From Trogon surrucura (taxonomy: Eukaryota > Chordata > Aves > Trogoniformes > Trogonidae): a DNA stretch of 64,000 bases. The number at the start of each line of letters is the position of its first letter. The first letter of the stretch is position 1. Shown piece after piece: positions 48,091 to 60,270 of this stretch. The stretch is taken from positions 23,084,501 through 23,148,500 of the forward strand of contig CM036621.1 of the NCBI GenBank assembly GCA_020746105.1, written 5' to 3'. The translations under genes were made by a program, and so were the position numbers. The notes under the pieces were generated by a model. That model was not told the origin of the DNA. It worked only from the letters and a program-made list of their open reading frames with translations, and ran no database searches.

Positions 48091-49440
48091 TCCTCAAAGC
48101 CTGCCTCTGCCACCTAAACTCTTACAGTCTAACCTTCTCACATTCTTCATGCCCTACTTGCCGGTCACCTGTCAGCTCCTTGTCTAATATTTCCCTTTTG
48201 GCAATACAAGCTGACAGATGTAACCTCCTGATGCAGTATTTTCCATTTCACTAGCACCTCAGCACGTCCACCAGTTCTGTGAACCCCATCCAGTTCTTAG
48301 AACCAGATATCTTTTTTCAACAGCCAGGGTCTTCATTTCCCACATCTCACAGCTTCAGCTTCGGTCTCCTTTAAAGATCAGTCTCTGTGGTGGCCTGCTC
48401 CAGGTCAGAACCCCTGTATGCCTCAGGTAAAGGAGCTCCTTCCCACACCCTCTATACAGAGACTATGGAGGTTCTCCATTCTGGTGCAGTCCCAGGATCA
48501 CGCATGCTCAGTGAGGCTGGCATCTTCAGAATTTCCAACCAGCTCTACAAAGTCTTAGGCATCCTTAAGCTACACTCGACACTGCATCTCTCTGCTAATT
48601 CTCATGGGAACATTAGAGAGTATCCGAGTTGTAATGCACTATCAATAACCACATACTATATACATTTTATATCTGCACTTATTTTTGCTAGTCAAAACCA
48701 CAGCAACAGCTAATAGTGTTCATGACAGTTGATATTCATTTCCCTATCTCACGTATCCACATTAGTGAAAAAGATACCAGTATCAATATCCAGATTCTCT
48801 AGAGTACAGACACAAACCTGCTATGTTGCTTAGTTAAGTTACCAATTCTCGTAATTCTCATTACTTTTCCTTGGGAAGAATTGAGGTGTGGTGGTAAAAA
48901 CTAAAACTACTGTAGAAAACGTTGCAATCACTCTAAGTACTAGCCTAAAAAAAGACTCTGTGCTTCCACCATCTTCTGATGAAAATTTACATGGTGAAGT
49001 GCTGAAGCTCACTCAGCTGTAGTTACAATTGTTTTAAATACTTGTATCGTGTGCTGAAAAGTAAGCTCAAAGTTTTCCAAAGCAAAGGAAATGTGTTTTA
49101 TATACTTTGAAAACATACAGTGTGGTTTAGTAAATGTTTATCATTTATCTCAGTAAGTTGCTGGGAGGAAGAAAAAAAAAAAGAAGCAAAGTACAAAAAA
49201 CTTCCAAAGAGAATCAAACTCTCTTCTTTTCCACTTTGTGTACCTGTGTTGGGAGCATCTTTTGATAAAGCCAGTGGCCAACCAACATGTGCTATTTAAT
49301 TGGGATGAGCAGCACGATGTGGTGTGATAAGAACAGCTCTGAAAGCTGAGAAATAGAACTTGCTGAAAACCAAGAGAATCTCTTCACAGGACTCAGATGT
49401 ATGGACATCACAGATCTCTCTCTCTATGCAACCAACTTAC

Positions 49441-49546
49441 CTGAGGTAAAGCTGCTCTTCAGAAGAAAACAAGCCCCACACTGCATAAAGCACAGGCCAT
49501 GCAGTGTCATATGCCTAACAGCCCTTCTAACCAGAAATAAACTGCT
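49441..49546 (-). CDS. Candidate 106-nt exon
   Basis: The minus strand has an acceptor (GCTACATTTTTCAG), 106 bases, then a perfect donor (CAG then GTAAGT). One frame is open (phase 0 to 1) and contains an ATG: MTLHGLCFMQCGACFLLKSS. The leftover base matches the phase needed by the candidate exon at 31453-31532, so the two could be consecutive; a one-in-three coincidence explains this equally well. The acceptor tract is modest. The protein is not recognised. Confidence 0.27.
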
Positions 49547-49908
49547 CTGAAAAATGTAGCTTTTTACTGGAACTGACTTTTGAGTCTCCCGACAGCTGAC
49601 ATTTTTCTCCAAAGCAACATCGCAGAATGTCTGATATCTGTAAACTACTTTAGATCTCATAGTAACAGAAGAAAAACATTACACTCACTGTTTAAACAGT
49701 GCAATCAGGAAGCGCTCTTACAGAAATTGCCACGTCAGATATCATGACTGGGTGGCAACTGGTTTGTAATCTCTGGTATGAGTCCTTCCAGTCCCAGCAC
49801 CATCTTTCAAAAAAATAGAAGCTGGCACACAAAGATCAGAAATGTCAATATTGATTAAAGTTAGATCTGAAAATTTTAAAACCATGTGAAAACTTCAAAC
49901 TATTGGGC

Positions 49909-49910
<2 letters not shown>

Positions 49911-49940
<30 letters not shown>
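49911..49940 (+). repeat. Run of 30 G
   Basis: Thirty consecutive G, flanked by CTT and AAAAGC. It is able to form G-quadruplexes and is prone to length error in any sequencing technology. Confidence 0.95.
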
Positions 49941-49941
<1 letters not shown>

Positions 49942-52900
49942 AAAGCAATGTTGGCTTTCAAAACAGGTTTCTGATCTCCTGGAAAATCCAGACTAGTAAT
50001 GTAGTAAAAGCCAACATCCCAGCAAGAATGAAGGTCCCCTACTGTAAGTGCTCTCAAACTCGCCACATACAAGCCACCTTTCTCACAAATCATGAGTGCA
50101 AATGGTCAGGAGGAACAGGGTTTTCTTCAAATTGTTAAGAGGCTGATACACTTCACTGGAGTTAGAAGCAAAAGAATACAGTAGAGGTAATCTGCCTGGC
50201 TCTTGGAAGGGCCAGGGGGCTCTGATGAATGTATTTATTGCTGTAATCTTCAGCTAAATGCCTAAGGGTGACTGCTATTTCAAATCCTCTAAAGCCTGTG
50301 GAAACAGATAATCCATTGTTTAAAGATTTTAACTAAAAAAGACCAAGGTTGCAAAGCCTCAGGCAGAAAGAACAATGAAACACTAGACAGGAGAGCACTT
50401 TGCATTACTTTGCTGCACACATATTGGTATGCCCTCCCCACTATACAAGAAGTAGCAGCGACTGGACTTTTGTGTTGAGAAACTGCTTTTACTGAAGAAG
50501 GAAGAGAGGATTCTACTGCCCAGTCTCACAGCTACCTGCTCCCAGATGCACTATACTCCAAAGGTTTAAAGCCTTAGCATGATTAGTTATGCCCAATACA
50601 AGCTACATTGAAAAGGCGCAGAATTTTTAAAGCACCTGGCACTTGCTCTGGTAATGAGGCCCCTTTACTAAAATGCCTCAAGCTGAATACTTAACTATTG
50701 CAGCATTCAAAAAAATCAGTAGTCATTTACAACCTCTGCAGCTAGTACATTTAAAGCATGATGATGCTGTGCTACCAATGTAACAGCAATGATGACCTCG
50801 TGCAGGAAGTTTGCCAAGCCAAAAAAATGCTCTCTATGACTTGCTCCCCAGCAGAGAGACACCACATCTGAACAACCACGACAGGGGAAGAACCACTCCG
50901 CTTGCTGCTCTCCACTGCTTCTCAGAATTTGCCTTTTTCAAACCAAATAAGAATTAACAAACATTTCTAAAAATTTTTTATGCTCTTGGGTGACAGAGAC
51001 AGGACAGAGTCTTTTACACTAGGGTTACCAACTCGAAGTTAGGTTCGTATCAGCACTAATCAAAAGTAATTTCTACTTCTTTCTCATATTCCCAACCGAT
51101 CTCTATTTCTACAGTCTCAGTGAGGCCAGCCTTACAGGCAGAAGAAAGGGATGAGAAGTCTCCTCACATTCAGAGATGGATTTCACTGCAGTGGCCAGTC
51201 TGTTCCCGTAACTTCACATGAAACAAAACACTCCTTCCTGTTTCTCCTTCCTTTGCCTTCAAGATAGGTGGAATCTAGCTAGACGACAAGAGCTCAGCAT
51301 AATTCATTGCAGGAAATCTAAATTCAAGGTTTGAGTGCTAGATTATATCCTAATGTCTGTGCAGGCAAGGTCATTCCCATTTCATTTGGCCGAGAGTTCC
51401 CTCATCTTATTCTGGCTGTCACAAAAGCCCTGGCACGTGTGCTCCAAGCCTTGCAACCGCTTCCCCAGCTTTGTCAGCAGTTCCACGGCTACACTGGAAG
51501 ACAGCTATGGTGAAAGGTCATCACTGCGAAGCAAGGTGGAACTCCATACAGTCCCAGGAAAAGTTACAGACATCTGAGCAGAGAGCCTGCAGCAGGGGCT
51601 CTGTAACCGGTGCCAAAGGGTCACAAAGACAGGACAAAACCAGCAGAGCTCTCCGCATTTGCTTTCAAGCTTGGTATCATCAGTCCCATTCTTGCAGAAC
51701 AAGCATGAGGTTTCTAAATCATGGCCTTCATAGACCATGAAGACCAAACATCCTTTGCATCCTCACCTAATGCTTTCTCCAGATGAAGCCTAATGACAAG
51801 GAGGGGAAATGAAATCTCGCACACACGGTTTATACTCTGCATGAGAAGGTGTTTGTCTGTACGTATTTTTTTTTAAAACTACTCAATATAGACTTTAAGA
51901 CCAAAACAGTTTACAGGCATATCCTTCAAGGAACAGCCTTGCTTCCAGTGCAGACACTGTATCAATTTCCATTGCTTTGTCTTTTAGCATTGCCTCTTGC
52001 TGATTTTCTCCCTTGCACAGGATGCATTTCAGGAAGATATAATTGCAGGAAGGGGAAGGGGCCTGAGCACTCACAACAGTTTTAGTCCCTAAAGCTCTGT
52101 CCAGAACAGTATCATGGGTCTGACTGTCAAGTGCCAAGATGCTAGGAAAAAATGTTCAGGAAAACACAGAACCATCCCCCCCTTTTTTTTTTAACAAGGT
52201 ATGGAAAAAAAAACAAACAAAACCAAGAACCATTCTATAGAAATATAACTAGTTTTCTGATATAACCTGTCGTGTCTTTCTAGTAAATTGGAGAGAACAC
52301 AAAGATAATGTAGCACTGCTCATCAGGAAAAGCTGACAGGTCCTGGAGTTGGATGCAAAAAAAATACAGAGCAAAACCTGTGACCCCAGGTCTGGTCCAC
52401 ACCTTGATCAAAGCGGCTGCTCTCCTCTTCCCCTGGACACATCTCCTTCAGAAACAACAATCTTTCCCCTCAGAGGAAATCACCAATATAAAAATTAATC
52501 CAGTGCCCAATTAAAAGTTGGAAAGAACAGGCAGCAATAAAGGGCTGCAGTTCCTGGCTCTCAGCCTGCTGGGCATGCAGCTCAGCTCTAAACCACGCTG
52601 CCTGTTTCTGATATCCTTTTGGAGTTTGTCAGGACCTCTGTTAGTTAAGTATAACCTAGGCAAATTTGATATTTGAAAATCTTGCAGGACTGATGCAAAG
52701 AGAAGTAGCGTAAGACTCCTCTTCAGCTTACATCATGTAAAACTGTACTTAGAAGGTATCACCTGGCATGCTCAGGCGGTCGCACCTCTCCAAAGAGAGC
52801 AGTCCTGGCACCTCATCCACTCCTCCTGTCCCCAAGGCACTCTGTGCTGTGCCAATATAAAAGCATCTGAGCCTGACTTTCTTACCGAGCAACTGAAAAG

Positions 52901-55900
52901 TAACTTTTTCCCTTTGGAGAATGATAGCATAGCAAAAAAAAGTAGGTTTGTTTTGTTCTGTTTATCTTAATTTCCACATCAGTTTCCTGATCGCGCTCGC
53001 TGAGTGGTTGTGCCAGTATCAAGAAGGGTCAGTGTAGGGTTGGATTGCTTTTCTCAGAGGTAGTATCAGCACAAATGTAAACCAAGAGGAGTATGTTCAA
53101 AGGGCATCTTCACCCTGTTTTCATTTAGCAATGGGAAAACGCTAGGACTGACATATAAATTATCTAATTATACAATAGTTCTACAACATGCAAAAGAATT
53201 AACTGTAATAACCTTGGAGAAACATTATACTCAACACCAACTGTAATTACAACAACCCCTGAACACTAGCTTGTTCTTAACCTGCCCACATACGCAATGC
53301 AAGACCAAAAGCGCCTTCTGAGCTCGGCCTGCTACCACAGGCACCGTATCATCACATGTGGTTAGTGAGGAATTTGTATTTAAAAGTAATGCTGGGAAAG
53401 GCAAACATCAATATTTTGTTTGAGGCAAAGCAACTTTTCCCTCAGAAAGCTCTGTGTTTAGGTGTTTATGCGGACTTGGGTCATAGAAACATGCCCTGTT
53501 CCACCTAGGGTTACTCGATACTAAACTACAGACAGTAACACGTGAGAACAGCACGTTTTGAAGGTAGCCTTGACTCAGGGAAGCTGGCTGATTCACATCA
53601 TGCTTTGATACAAGTGGCCAGCTCCGAAATAGGAACGTAGAGGAAGGACTCAGATGAAATCCTGCAGACAAAACTAAATCAGGAGACAGCGAGAGATCTC
53701 TCTATATGAGGAAGATGATTATGACTCAGCCACAAGTAAAGCACATGGAGTTTGAGCTGAAGTATTGCTGAGTGGTCCTTGTTACCAGTTACAGAGGAAC
53801 CCTGGCTGCCAAACAACTTAACCGCAGAGGCAAGGGTAAAGGCAAACAACATTTGCAGAGCATGCCGTATTTCATTCAGTATTTGCGAAAGCTTTCAGAA
53901 TAAAGTATATGTGGCACAGAATCACTGCATCAGCACTAGCTAAAAAAAAATACATTTAGAGAGTAAGTGCTCTGCAGATGGGAAAGGCAGTTAAGATCAG
54001 AAGAGACAAATTTATGCAACTCAATTATCAGTGACGGTATTAAAAATGCTACACTGAAAGCAGCCCAGAATTAGGAGCAAGGTAGTGTCACTCTGGGAGG
54101 TGTTCACCTTACCTTCCGCTCACACACTTGTCCTGCTGACGTTTTCTACATCTGGACTAACATCCCCAGATACATTAAAGAACTTGCAAAATGTGGAACC
54201 AAATATGGACACCTGCTTTAGGGCAGAATTCATTGTGCCCTAACATACACGTAATACAAAGGAAACTTAGATGTGGACACTTCAGTTGTAGATCTTCATG
54301 CACAGCCAGATGAGTACAACTCTCCTCATCCAAAAGATGACTCAACTGACTGTTCCAAAAGCCATTCCTGACACGAGATTTCCCATGCACTTTAAACCAC
54401 CGGGTAGGGCTAGAGAGCTAACGCAAAGCCTTTCAGTAAGAGGCTCTTAAGACAAAAATAGAATTTATAAAATATTCTGGGGATCCTCTAAGCTTTCCGA
54501 AGTAAATCTCAAGTTTCCTTTCTTTTCTAAATTGATGTCTACTACTTGGAGTCTATCACAGCTAAACCTGTCATCCCACTGAGAAATTTATTTATTATCG
54601 CTTTTCAAAGCGATTGAAAACTTAGAGTTAAAATCTGTTGAAGAGCTCTAAAAATCCACATGCAAGCTCTAATTTTATTTCAGAAGTACTGCCAAGCAAA
54701 TTAGCATTAATTAGAGACAAGCTGAAAGACCAATAAAATAGTAGGTTAATGGAATCATCTGGAATCTGAAGACTAAAAATGATCAAAGAAAAACAAGTTG
54801 CTCTGTCACATAATCTAACAGTCCCGACATGGGAGCTTCCCAACATGAACCACTCAGAGAAACACCATATTCTTGGAGAGTTTCTGGTGCAGAAGTGAAG
54901 GATGTAGGAGACTGGAGAAACAAACAGAGAAGAAAGGGCAGCATGCTGGGGCTGTATGCTTTCAAAGAGACTGACCAGATGGCAGACCAGAACTGCAAAA
55001 AGAGATTAAGAAGGGATAAAATTGTCATTTTGCTGTCCCTCTTTCTTCCTTCCTTGTTGTATCAGCTATGCCAACCCACTCCCAAGGCAACTGCCGAATA
55101 GAGGAAAAGTGTACATCAATGAATAAAAGCAGCAGTGATCCCTAACCCCAGAGGGGGCTATGACTTGTTGGCATGTCATTTCACACATGCAGTTTCATGT
55201 CCTTATCTCCCCCCTGTTGTTGAAACCCCTCTGCCCTGAGGAGGCAACCCGCAAGCCCTTGTCTCCTCCTGTGAGCTGCACCACTTGGGATGGGAGAGTA
55301 GCAGAGAAGACCGCCTCTGCTACCCCTTGCTTCACAGGGAATGCCCAAGACAATCTTTTCCATTAATGCAGGCACTTCCAAAGGGTGGGTGGGGGGAATC
55401 AGAATAATGCACTGCAGTGCAGGGAGAAAACAGATCAGACTAGTGCAATACAACTGTATTTGGATCCCACCAAAACCCTACATTAAACTCCCTCATTCCC
55501 ATCCTACACTCCAGTATTTCGGGCTAAGTTAAGGTGTTAACGCTTCAGCCTGAGAGCAGCTGCAGACACTGTTGATATTCAATGTCTGCAACACCAGCAG
55601 AAAGAACAGCTTCAGTTACACACAGCTACAAGCACCCTTGGAAGAGACAGGTATTTCTGAACATCTTGGCAAGTGCTGTGTGGGGCTGTCCTTACTTGTT
55701 TTGCACTATTCATTTTACTCAACAAATTCAAAAGCCAGCTGAGTCTATATATAGAGATAGACCATGACTATCCCTCTCCTTGTTTGGAGAGTCTGGGCAG
55801 CTTTAAAAAACAAGCAAACACCAATTTCCACTTCTGTGAAAACAGATCTTGTGACATTGCCCAGCATAAGCCACAAATATTTTGAGAAGGCACAAACTGC

Positions 55901-57506
55901 ATTTACAATCTTATCAAGCCCCTCGCATTCACTGCTAGATCAGTGAACTTCCTAAAAATATTGGACGAGGAAAGAACGTGATAGAGGATATCCTTCTGGT
56001 GCAGAAGACTAATTCATCATTCACATCTAGACATTTCTGCTGCCTTTTTAATAGGGCACATATGGACTGAGTCTAGTGATCTATATAATGCCCTTTCTGG
56101 ATACGGGTCTATATTGCAAAACAGTCCCTGAACAGCAAGTGCCAGAGGTCCGAGACCTTCAAATACCGCTACGCAGAAAGAACAGTTAGTGCTCTGATGT
56201 ATGTACTCCAGTAAATCTTTCAGTGGTGATTTAAGACATAACTGCACTCCACAGCTCTGCTGGAGATTCCTGCCTCCAGAGCAGGATCAGCAAAGCAGAA
56301 AGTCTTGCCTGAACCTTAGCTGCTGCACCACACAGCCTGGGATCTCAACTCCAGCAGCTGAAGCAGAGGCACTTATTCCCTTCTGATTTTGCTATAGTGG
56401 GAAAATTGCCAGTCTAAGGGCAGGCTGCACAGCTCAAAAAAAAAAATCCAAACAAACCCCAAACCAAAACACTCCACCCTTTGAGACTTTCAAAGCTGAT
56501 GTCAGAGCACCCAAGAGATCAGACGTGAGCAGCACCCTTGCACTGTGCCCGCAGACTGTGCCCTCGGAGGCCAGAGGTGAAGCGCCCGGTGCAGGCATGA
56601 TGAGACACAGAGCTTCACCTCCTTGCATTACATTCAATTAACCAAAGCAACTGCGTCCAAGTAAGTCACAGTGAATTTTATAAAGACAGCTAATGTTGCT
56701 CCGGGCCTTCTAAAAATATGCTCCAGGCATTAGCCTTCTACCAATCCTGTGCTGCTCAAAGCCTGTCGACAGAAAATAACAGCAACTTAGATGCATCTGC
56801 ACTCAGTCGCAGAGACTGGAGAGACAGCTAGAAAGGGAAAAATTGAACCCAAAGACCCTTGCATCAGCAACAGCTACAAAAAGGCCATAGAAATAGAGAG
56901 AGAGCAAACAGGAGTATTCACCCCAATTATTTCCAAAATCCAGGACAGACCTGGCACTCGTGCCCAGTGCTACCACCACGGACTTCTCATGTGCTGCTGC
57001 TGCAGCATCACTGCTTTACACCCACAAACTCCACTGCAGCAGCCTGTTGAGTTGGAAATCTGACACACTGCAAAGGTTGCTGACAGCCAGAGGCTGCTCC
57101 CTTGTCTATAAAATATCCTGTAATAAATTACATTACAGACTGGGGAAAAGGATTCGGAAGAGAGAGAATTAAAACGCAGCCTTATGAGAGCTAAATGAGA
57201 CCAATTAAAAGAGATTTGCTACAAGTGCTGAGGGATTTTGACCTGAGCTGTAATCAGGGATGGATATGCGTTCCTTTAAAAGAGGAAAATGAGCGAGAGA
57301 TCATGTGTAAACAACTCTGCCAATTAAAATGAAATGGATTATCTTATCTACGCAGCTCTGCTCAGAGAATCACAACATATTCCAGGTATACCAAAGAGAG
57401 ATCCAAGATAGGTTCACTAGGTTCAGTGATGAGGAGATATGCTGTGGTTCAGGACACATCATGGTCTCAGCTGCATTTTTCTATCTCCCCACCTTCCTTT
57501 TTTTTC

Positions 57507-57522
57507 TTTTTTTTAAAAAAAA
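57507..57522. repeat. T8/A8 homopolymer junction
   Basis: Eight T followed directly by eight A, preceded by another T run. It is the third such junction in the window. Confidence 0.85.
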
Positions 57523-59572
57523 GACATCGTGGAAATATCAACACTAATACAAAACTAGGCTCAGGTTTTTTTACCAGTTCACCTATGTGAATTCTGATGC
57601 TGAAGATCAGGCATCACAACAGTAAAATATGCCTTACACAAAAAGCACGCAGCCAGATAGCACCATCCCTGCTCAGTGCAAAAAACACGCAGCTTGCTCA
57701 TTTCCTGATAAACGCTTCTAGCTCATATCCATACCTTAAAACAGTGATTCCCAATTGTTCTGTATCCCAATCCCATTTTGCTGCCCGATGCCCCAAAACT
57801 CCTTTTGCCCCTGTCAGCAATACTGGAAGGCAGGACTGTCCCCTGCTCTCCACCCTGACCCCAGGTCAGAGAACCCCTACCCAAAACCAAAAGTCACTTG
57901 TGAGACTGGAGGACAGATGTACCACCACTTCTGCTCTGTGTCCTTGTGCTGCAGCTCATTTTCACTACTTTTTGAAGTTTCCAGTACTTCCTAGTACAAA
58001 ATCATATATACACACAAAAAAGCAGTTTTACAAGGGCTGAAAAAAAAAAATGGAAACAGAGGAGGAAAGGACATGTTAGGAAACCATGTTTGAGAAACAC
58101 CAGCAAGGAAAATAGTGTCGTGCACTTACGGAAGAGCAAAACTAAAAGGGAAGAATGAACAAAAAGAGGAATTTGGGATGAGGAAGAAAATTTTTAAAAG
58201 ACAGCAGCAAGCATACAAGACAATACCCTAAGAGCTACGTACTTGTTTGCAGTTGCTGACAGTGGAAAAGTTTTCGAACATTTTATGCTAGTTGCCAGAT
58301 TCGAGCACAGTCTTTTTCTACTGGCTCAAATCTGAGTAGGACTGCTTTTGCAGTAGGACAGCCTTGCTCTCAACAGTGCAATCACTTCTGAGTGGCGTGA
58401 AGTACAAACCAAAAAGCCAATCCGCCAGGAGCTGGGTCAGTAACCACAGTGCCGTGAAAGCTGCACTGAGAAGCCCAGTGCAGAAATACTCAAACCCACT
58501 GTGTACGGAGCTCGCCTCTGCAGTCTGACAGGGCTCGGCTCTGGACCGCTTAGAAGTGCAGCTACAGAGCCAGCTCATACAGGTAACGTGAGCATGCGTG
58601 GGCACCCAGCCCAATAAACTCTTGGGGCTGATGGTGAACTTGTAATTATTTCTGACTCTCAGGGTGTTTTAGCACACCAGACATCCCACCATACCAGTGT
58701 TACCTAGATCCTTCCATCACCCAAGATTTCCCACCCCAATTACAGCAGGTAACTGAGTTGACTGCACACAACCTGGAAAATTCATCAAGTTTCTAATTTG
58801 CCTCTTTGCCACAAAGGGCAAGGTTACACTTCCTAAGGAGAAATATACGTACAACTAACAACTCTGAATACTTCGTTGGCAAGGTTGGTCACAAAGAATC
58901 CCAGTGTGGAGAAGCATCATAGCTTGTGGTTAAATTCAGATATACGACATTCTGCCCACTTCTAATTCAGGCAACACAGAGTTTATTCAATCTCACATAA
59001 GCAAACAGGGGCGTCGTGCGCTTTATTTATCCCTTTACCACCGTGAATAGATTTTAACGACTAAAGGATGTGAAATACTACAGGAACGACTCCTCACAGT
59101 CCATCGTCTTTTCCTACGCAACATCATCTTTGTGGCAGCTTCGCGCCATCGCGGCTGCGACGCCGAGCGCGACCCCCGAAGCGAAGCTGGTGCCGCACAC
59201 GTGGTCCTGCCCGGGCTCTCGGCATCCTTCGCCCCGGGGCGGGATGAGCGGCGCAGCACCAGTCCACGCCGCGCCAAGCGACCCTGCCCCGGGTCAACAA
59301 AGCGGGAGCCGGGGAGGGAGCGCAGCCCGGGCACAGGATCGGGGACGAGGCGGCTCCGAGGGGCGGGAGCCACGGCAGCACCGGCGGGGCAGGAGCCGCT
59401 ACTCCGGGCCGCGTGTCGGCGGCTCTGCGCCCGCGAAGACCAGACGGGCAGGGCTGGGGAACCTCCGGCCTTGGGCACCGCCTCGGCGGGGCCCGGGTGT
59501 GTCCCCCCGGGGTGGGCTCCCGGCGAGGCCGCACAGGTGGCCGCAGCAGGGCGGGCAGTGCCCTCCCCGCCG

Positions 59573-59592
59573 CCCCCCCCCCCCCCCCCCCC
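59573..59592 (+). repeat. Run of 20 C in CpG island
   Basis: Twenty consecutive C between CCGCCG and GGCGGC. It is a G-quadruplex candidate on the minus strand and a likely assembly trouble spot. Confidence 0.9.
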
Positions 59593-59797
59593 GGCGGCGG
59601 CCGCTCTCCTCCCGCGGCCCGGCCCCTCGCAGACCCCCCCGACAACCCCCGCCTCCGCCCGCCGTTCCCCCGGCCGGCGCGCAACTTCCCCCGGCCCCGC
59701 CAGCGCCGCTCGCTCGCCCGCCCCCGCCGCCCCCCGAGCCTGCTCGGGCCGCCGCCACCCCGCGCTGCCACCCTCCCCTCCTTCTCCGCCGCCTCAC

Positions 59798-60010
59798 CTG
59801 CCGCAGGGAGGCCCCGCCGGGCGGGCTGGAGCGGGCAGGGCACGGCTCCCGCCGGGCGGGCGGGCGTCCCCCGGCAAGGCGGGGAGCTCTCAGGCCGGCC
59901 GCGGCCCGCCGGCTCCCGGCCGCTGGGCGTCCCTCCGGCCGCTGGGGGAGCCGCCGCCGCCGCGCCGCTCCGCCGCCATCTTCCGCGCGGGGGAGGGGCA
60001 GCAGGCCCCG
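59798..60010 (-). other. Probable 5' exon of a minus-strand gene
   Basis: Inside the CpG island the minus strand has a start-site-like YY1 motif AAGATGGCGGC (59982-59972) and, about 180 bases on, a good donor (GGCAG then GTGAGG, exon end 59798). The upper limit is approximate because the transcription start cannot be seen. The ATG in the YY1 motif opens a frame of only 29 codons (next entry), so either this exon is untranslated or translation starts further downstream. One frame at the donor is open in phase 1, the phase required by the exon at 31453-31532, but it has no ATG. Confidence 0.5.
59890..59979 (-). other. Short upstream ORF in the 5' exon
   Basis: An ATG within AAGATGGCGGC opens MAAERRGGGGSPSGRRDAQR and ends at TGA after 29 codons, before the splice donor. 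If the exon is a 5' UTR this would be an upstream ORF in strong context. If the base sequence here contains an indel, a common problem in such GC-rich DNA, it could instead be the true protein start. Confidence 0.4.
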
Positions 60011-60270
60011 CCCTCTGGCCGTCTGGCGCCGCCGGGCCGGGAGCCGGACACCGCGGGGACGGTGCCCGAGAGCTCGGCCGAGGGCCGGGGGTGGGCAGCG
60101 CTCCGCTACCGAAACACGTTGCGGCGAGTTACACGTCCCCACGCACACCCCAGGCCCCCCGGCTGCCACCGCACACGGGGCTGCGGGAGCGGCGGCGGCA
60201 CCGGGATTACAGGGCCCGGGCGGCGTGGAAGGCGTGGGATGCCCGGGGAAGCAGCGAGCAGGGATTGACA

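Larger units (their letters stand above)
47949..59119. other. Eleven kilobases without a recognised gene
   Basis: Intron-like DNA downstream of the CpG-island exon on the minus strand. It contains the 45-bp tandem duplication, the 30-G run, the T8/A8 junction and one exon candidate (49441-49546). A weaker minus-strand pair lies near 54116-54153 (donor AAG then GTAAGG; open in one frame). No retroelement was recognised. Confidence 0.4.
59120..60270. promoter_or_regulatory. CpG island
   Basis: About 1.15 kb of very high G+C and dense CpG, in sharp contrast to AT-rich flanks. Long open frames on both strands here follow from the lack of AT-rich stops and are not taken as genes. The island includes a 20-C run (59573-59592). 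The minus strand carries an AAGATGGCGGC motif and a splice donor, so a promoter firing to the left is the favoured reading. Divergent transcription to the right is possible but shows no clear donor. Confidence 0.88.

Noticed and set aside
51331-51747. Cluster of overlapping open frames on both strands
   Set aside because: Several frames are open at once, which suggests base composition rather than coding; no splice or start signals support any of them.
58131-58142. A 12-nt minus-strand microexon between a superb acceptor and GTAAGT
   Set aside because: It is too short to judge by sequence, and no phase partner was found. Recorded only.
58318-58614. Minus-strand frame with a membrane-like segment (ALWLLTQLLADWLFGLYF)
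   Set aside because: The possible acceptor has no pyrimidine tract, and the frame stops without a usable polyadenylation context.
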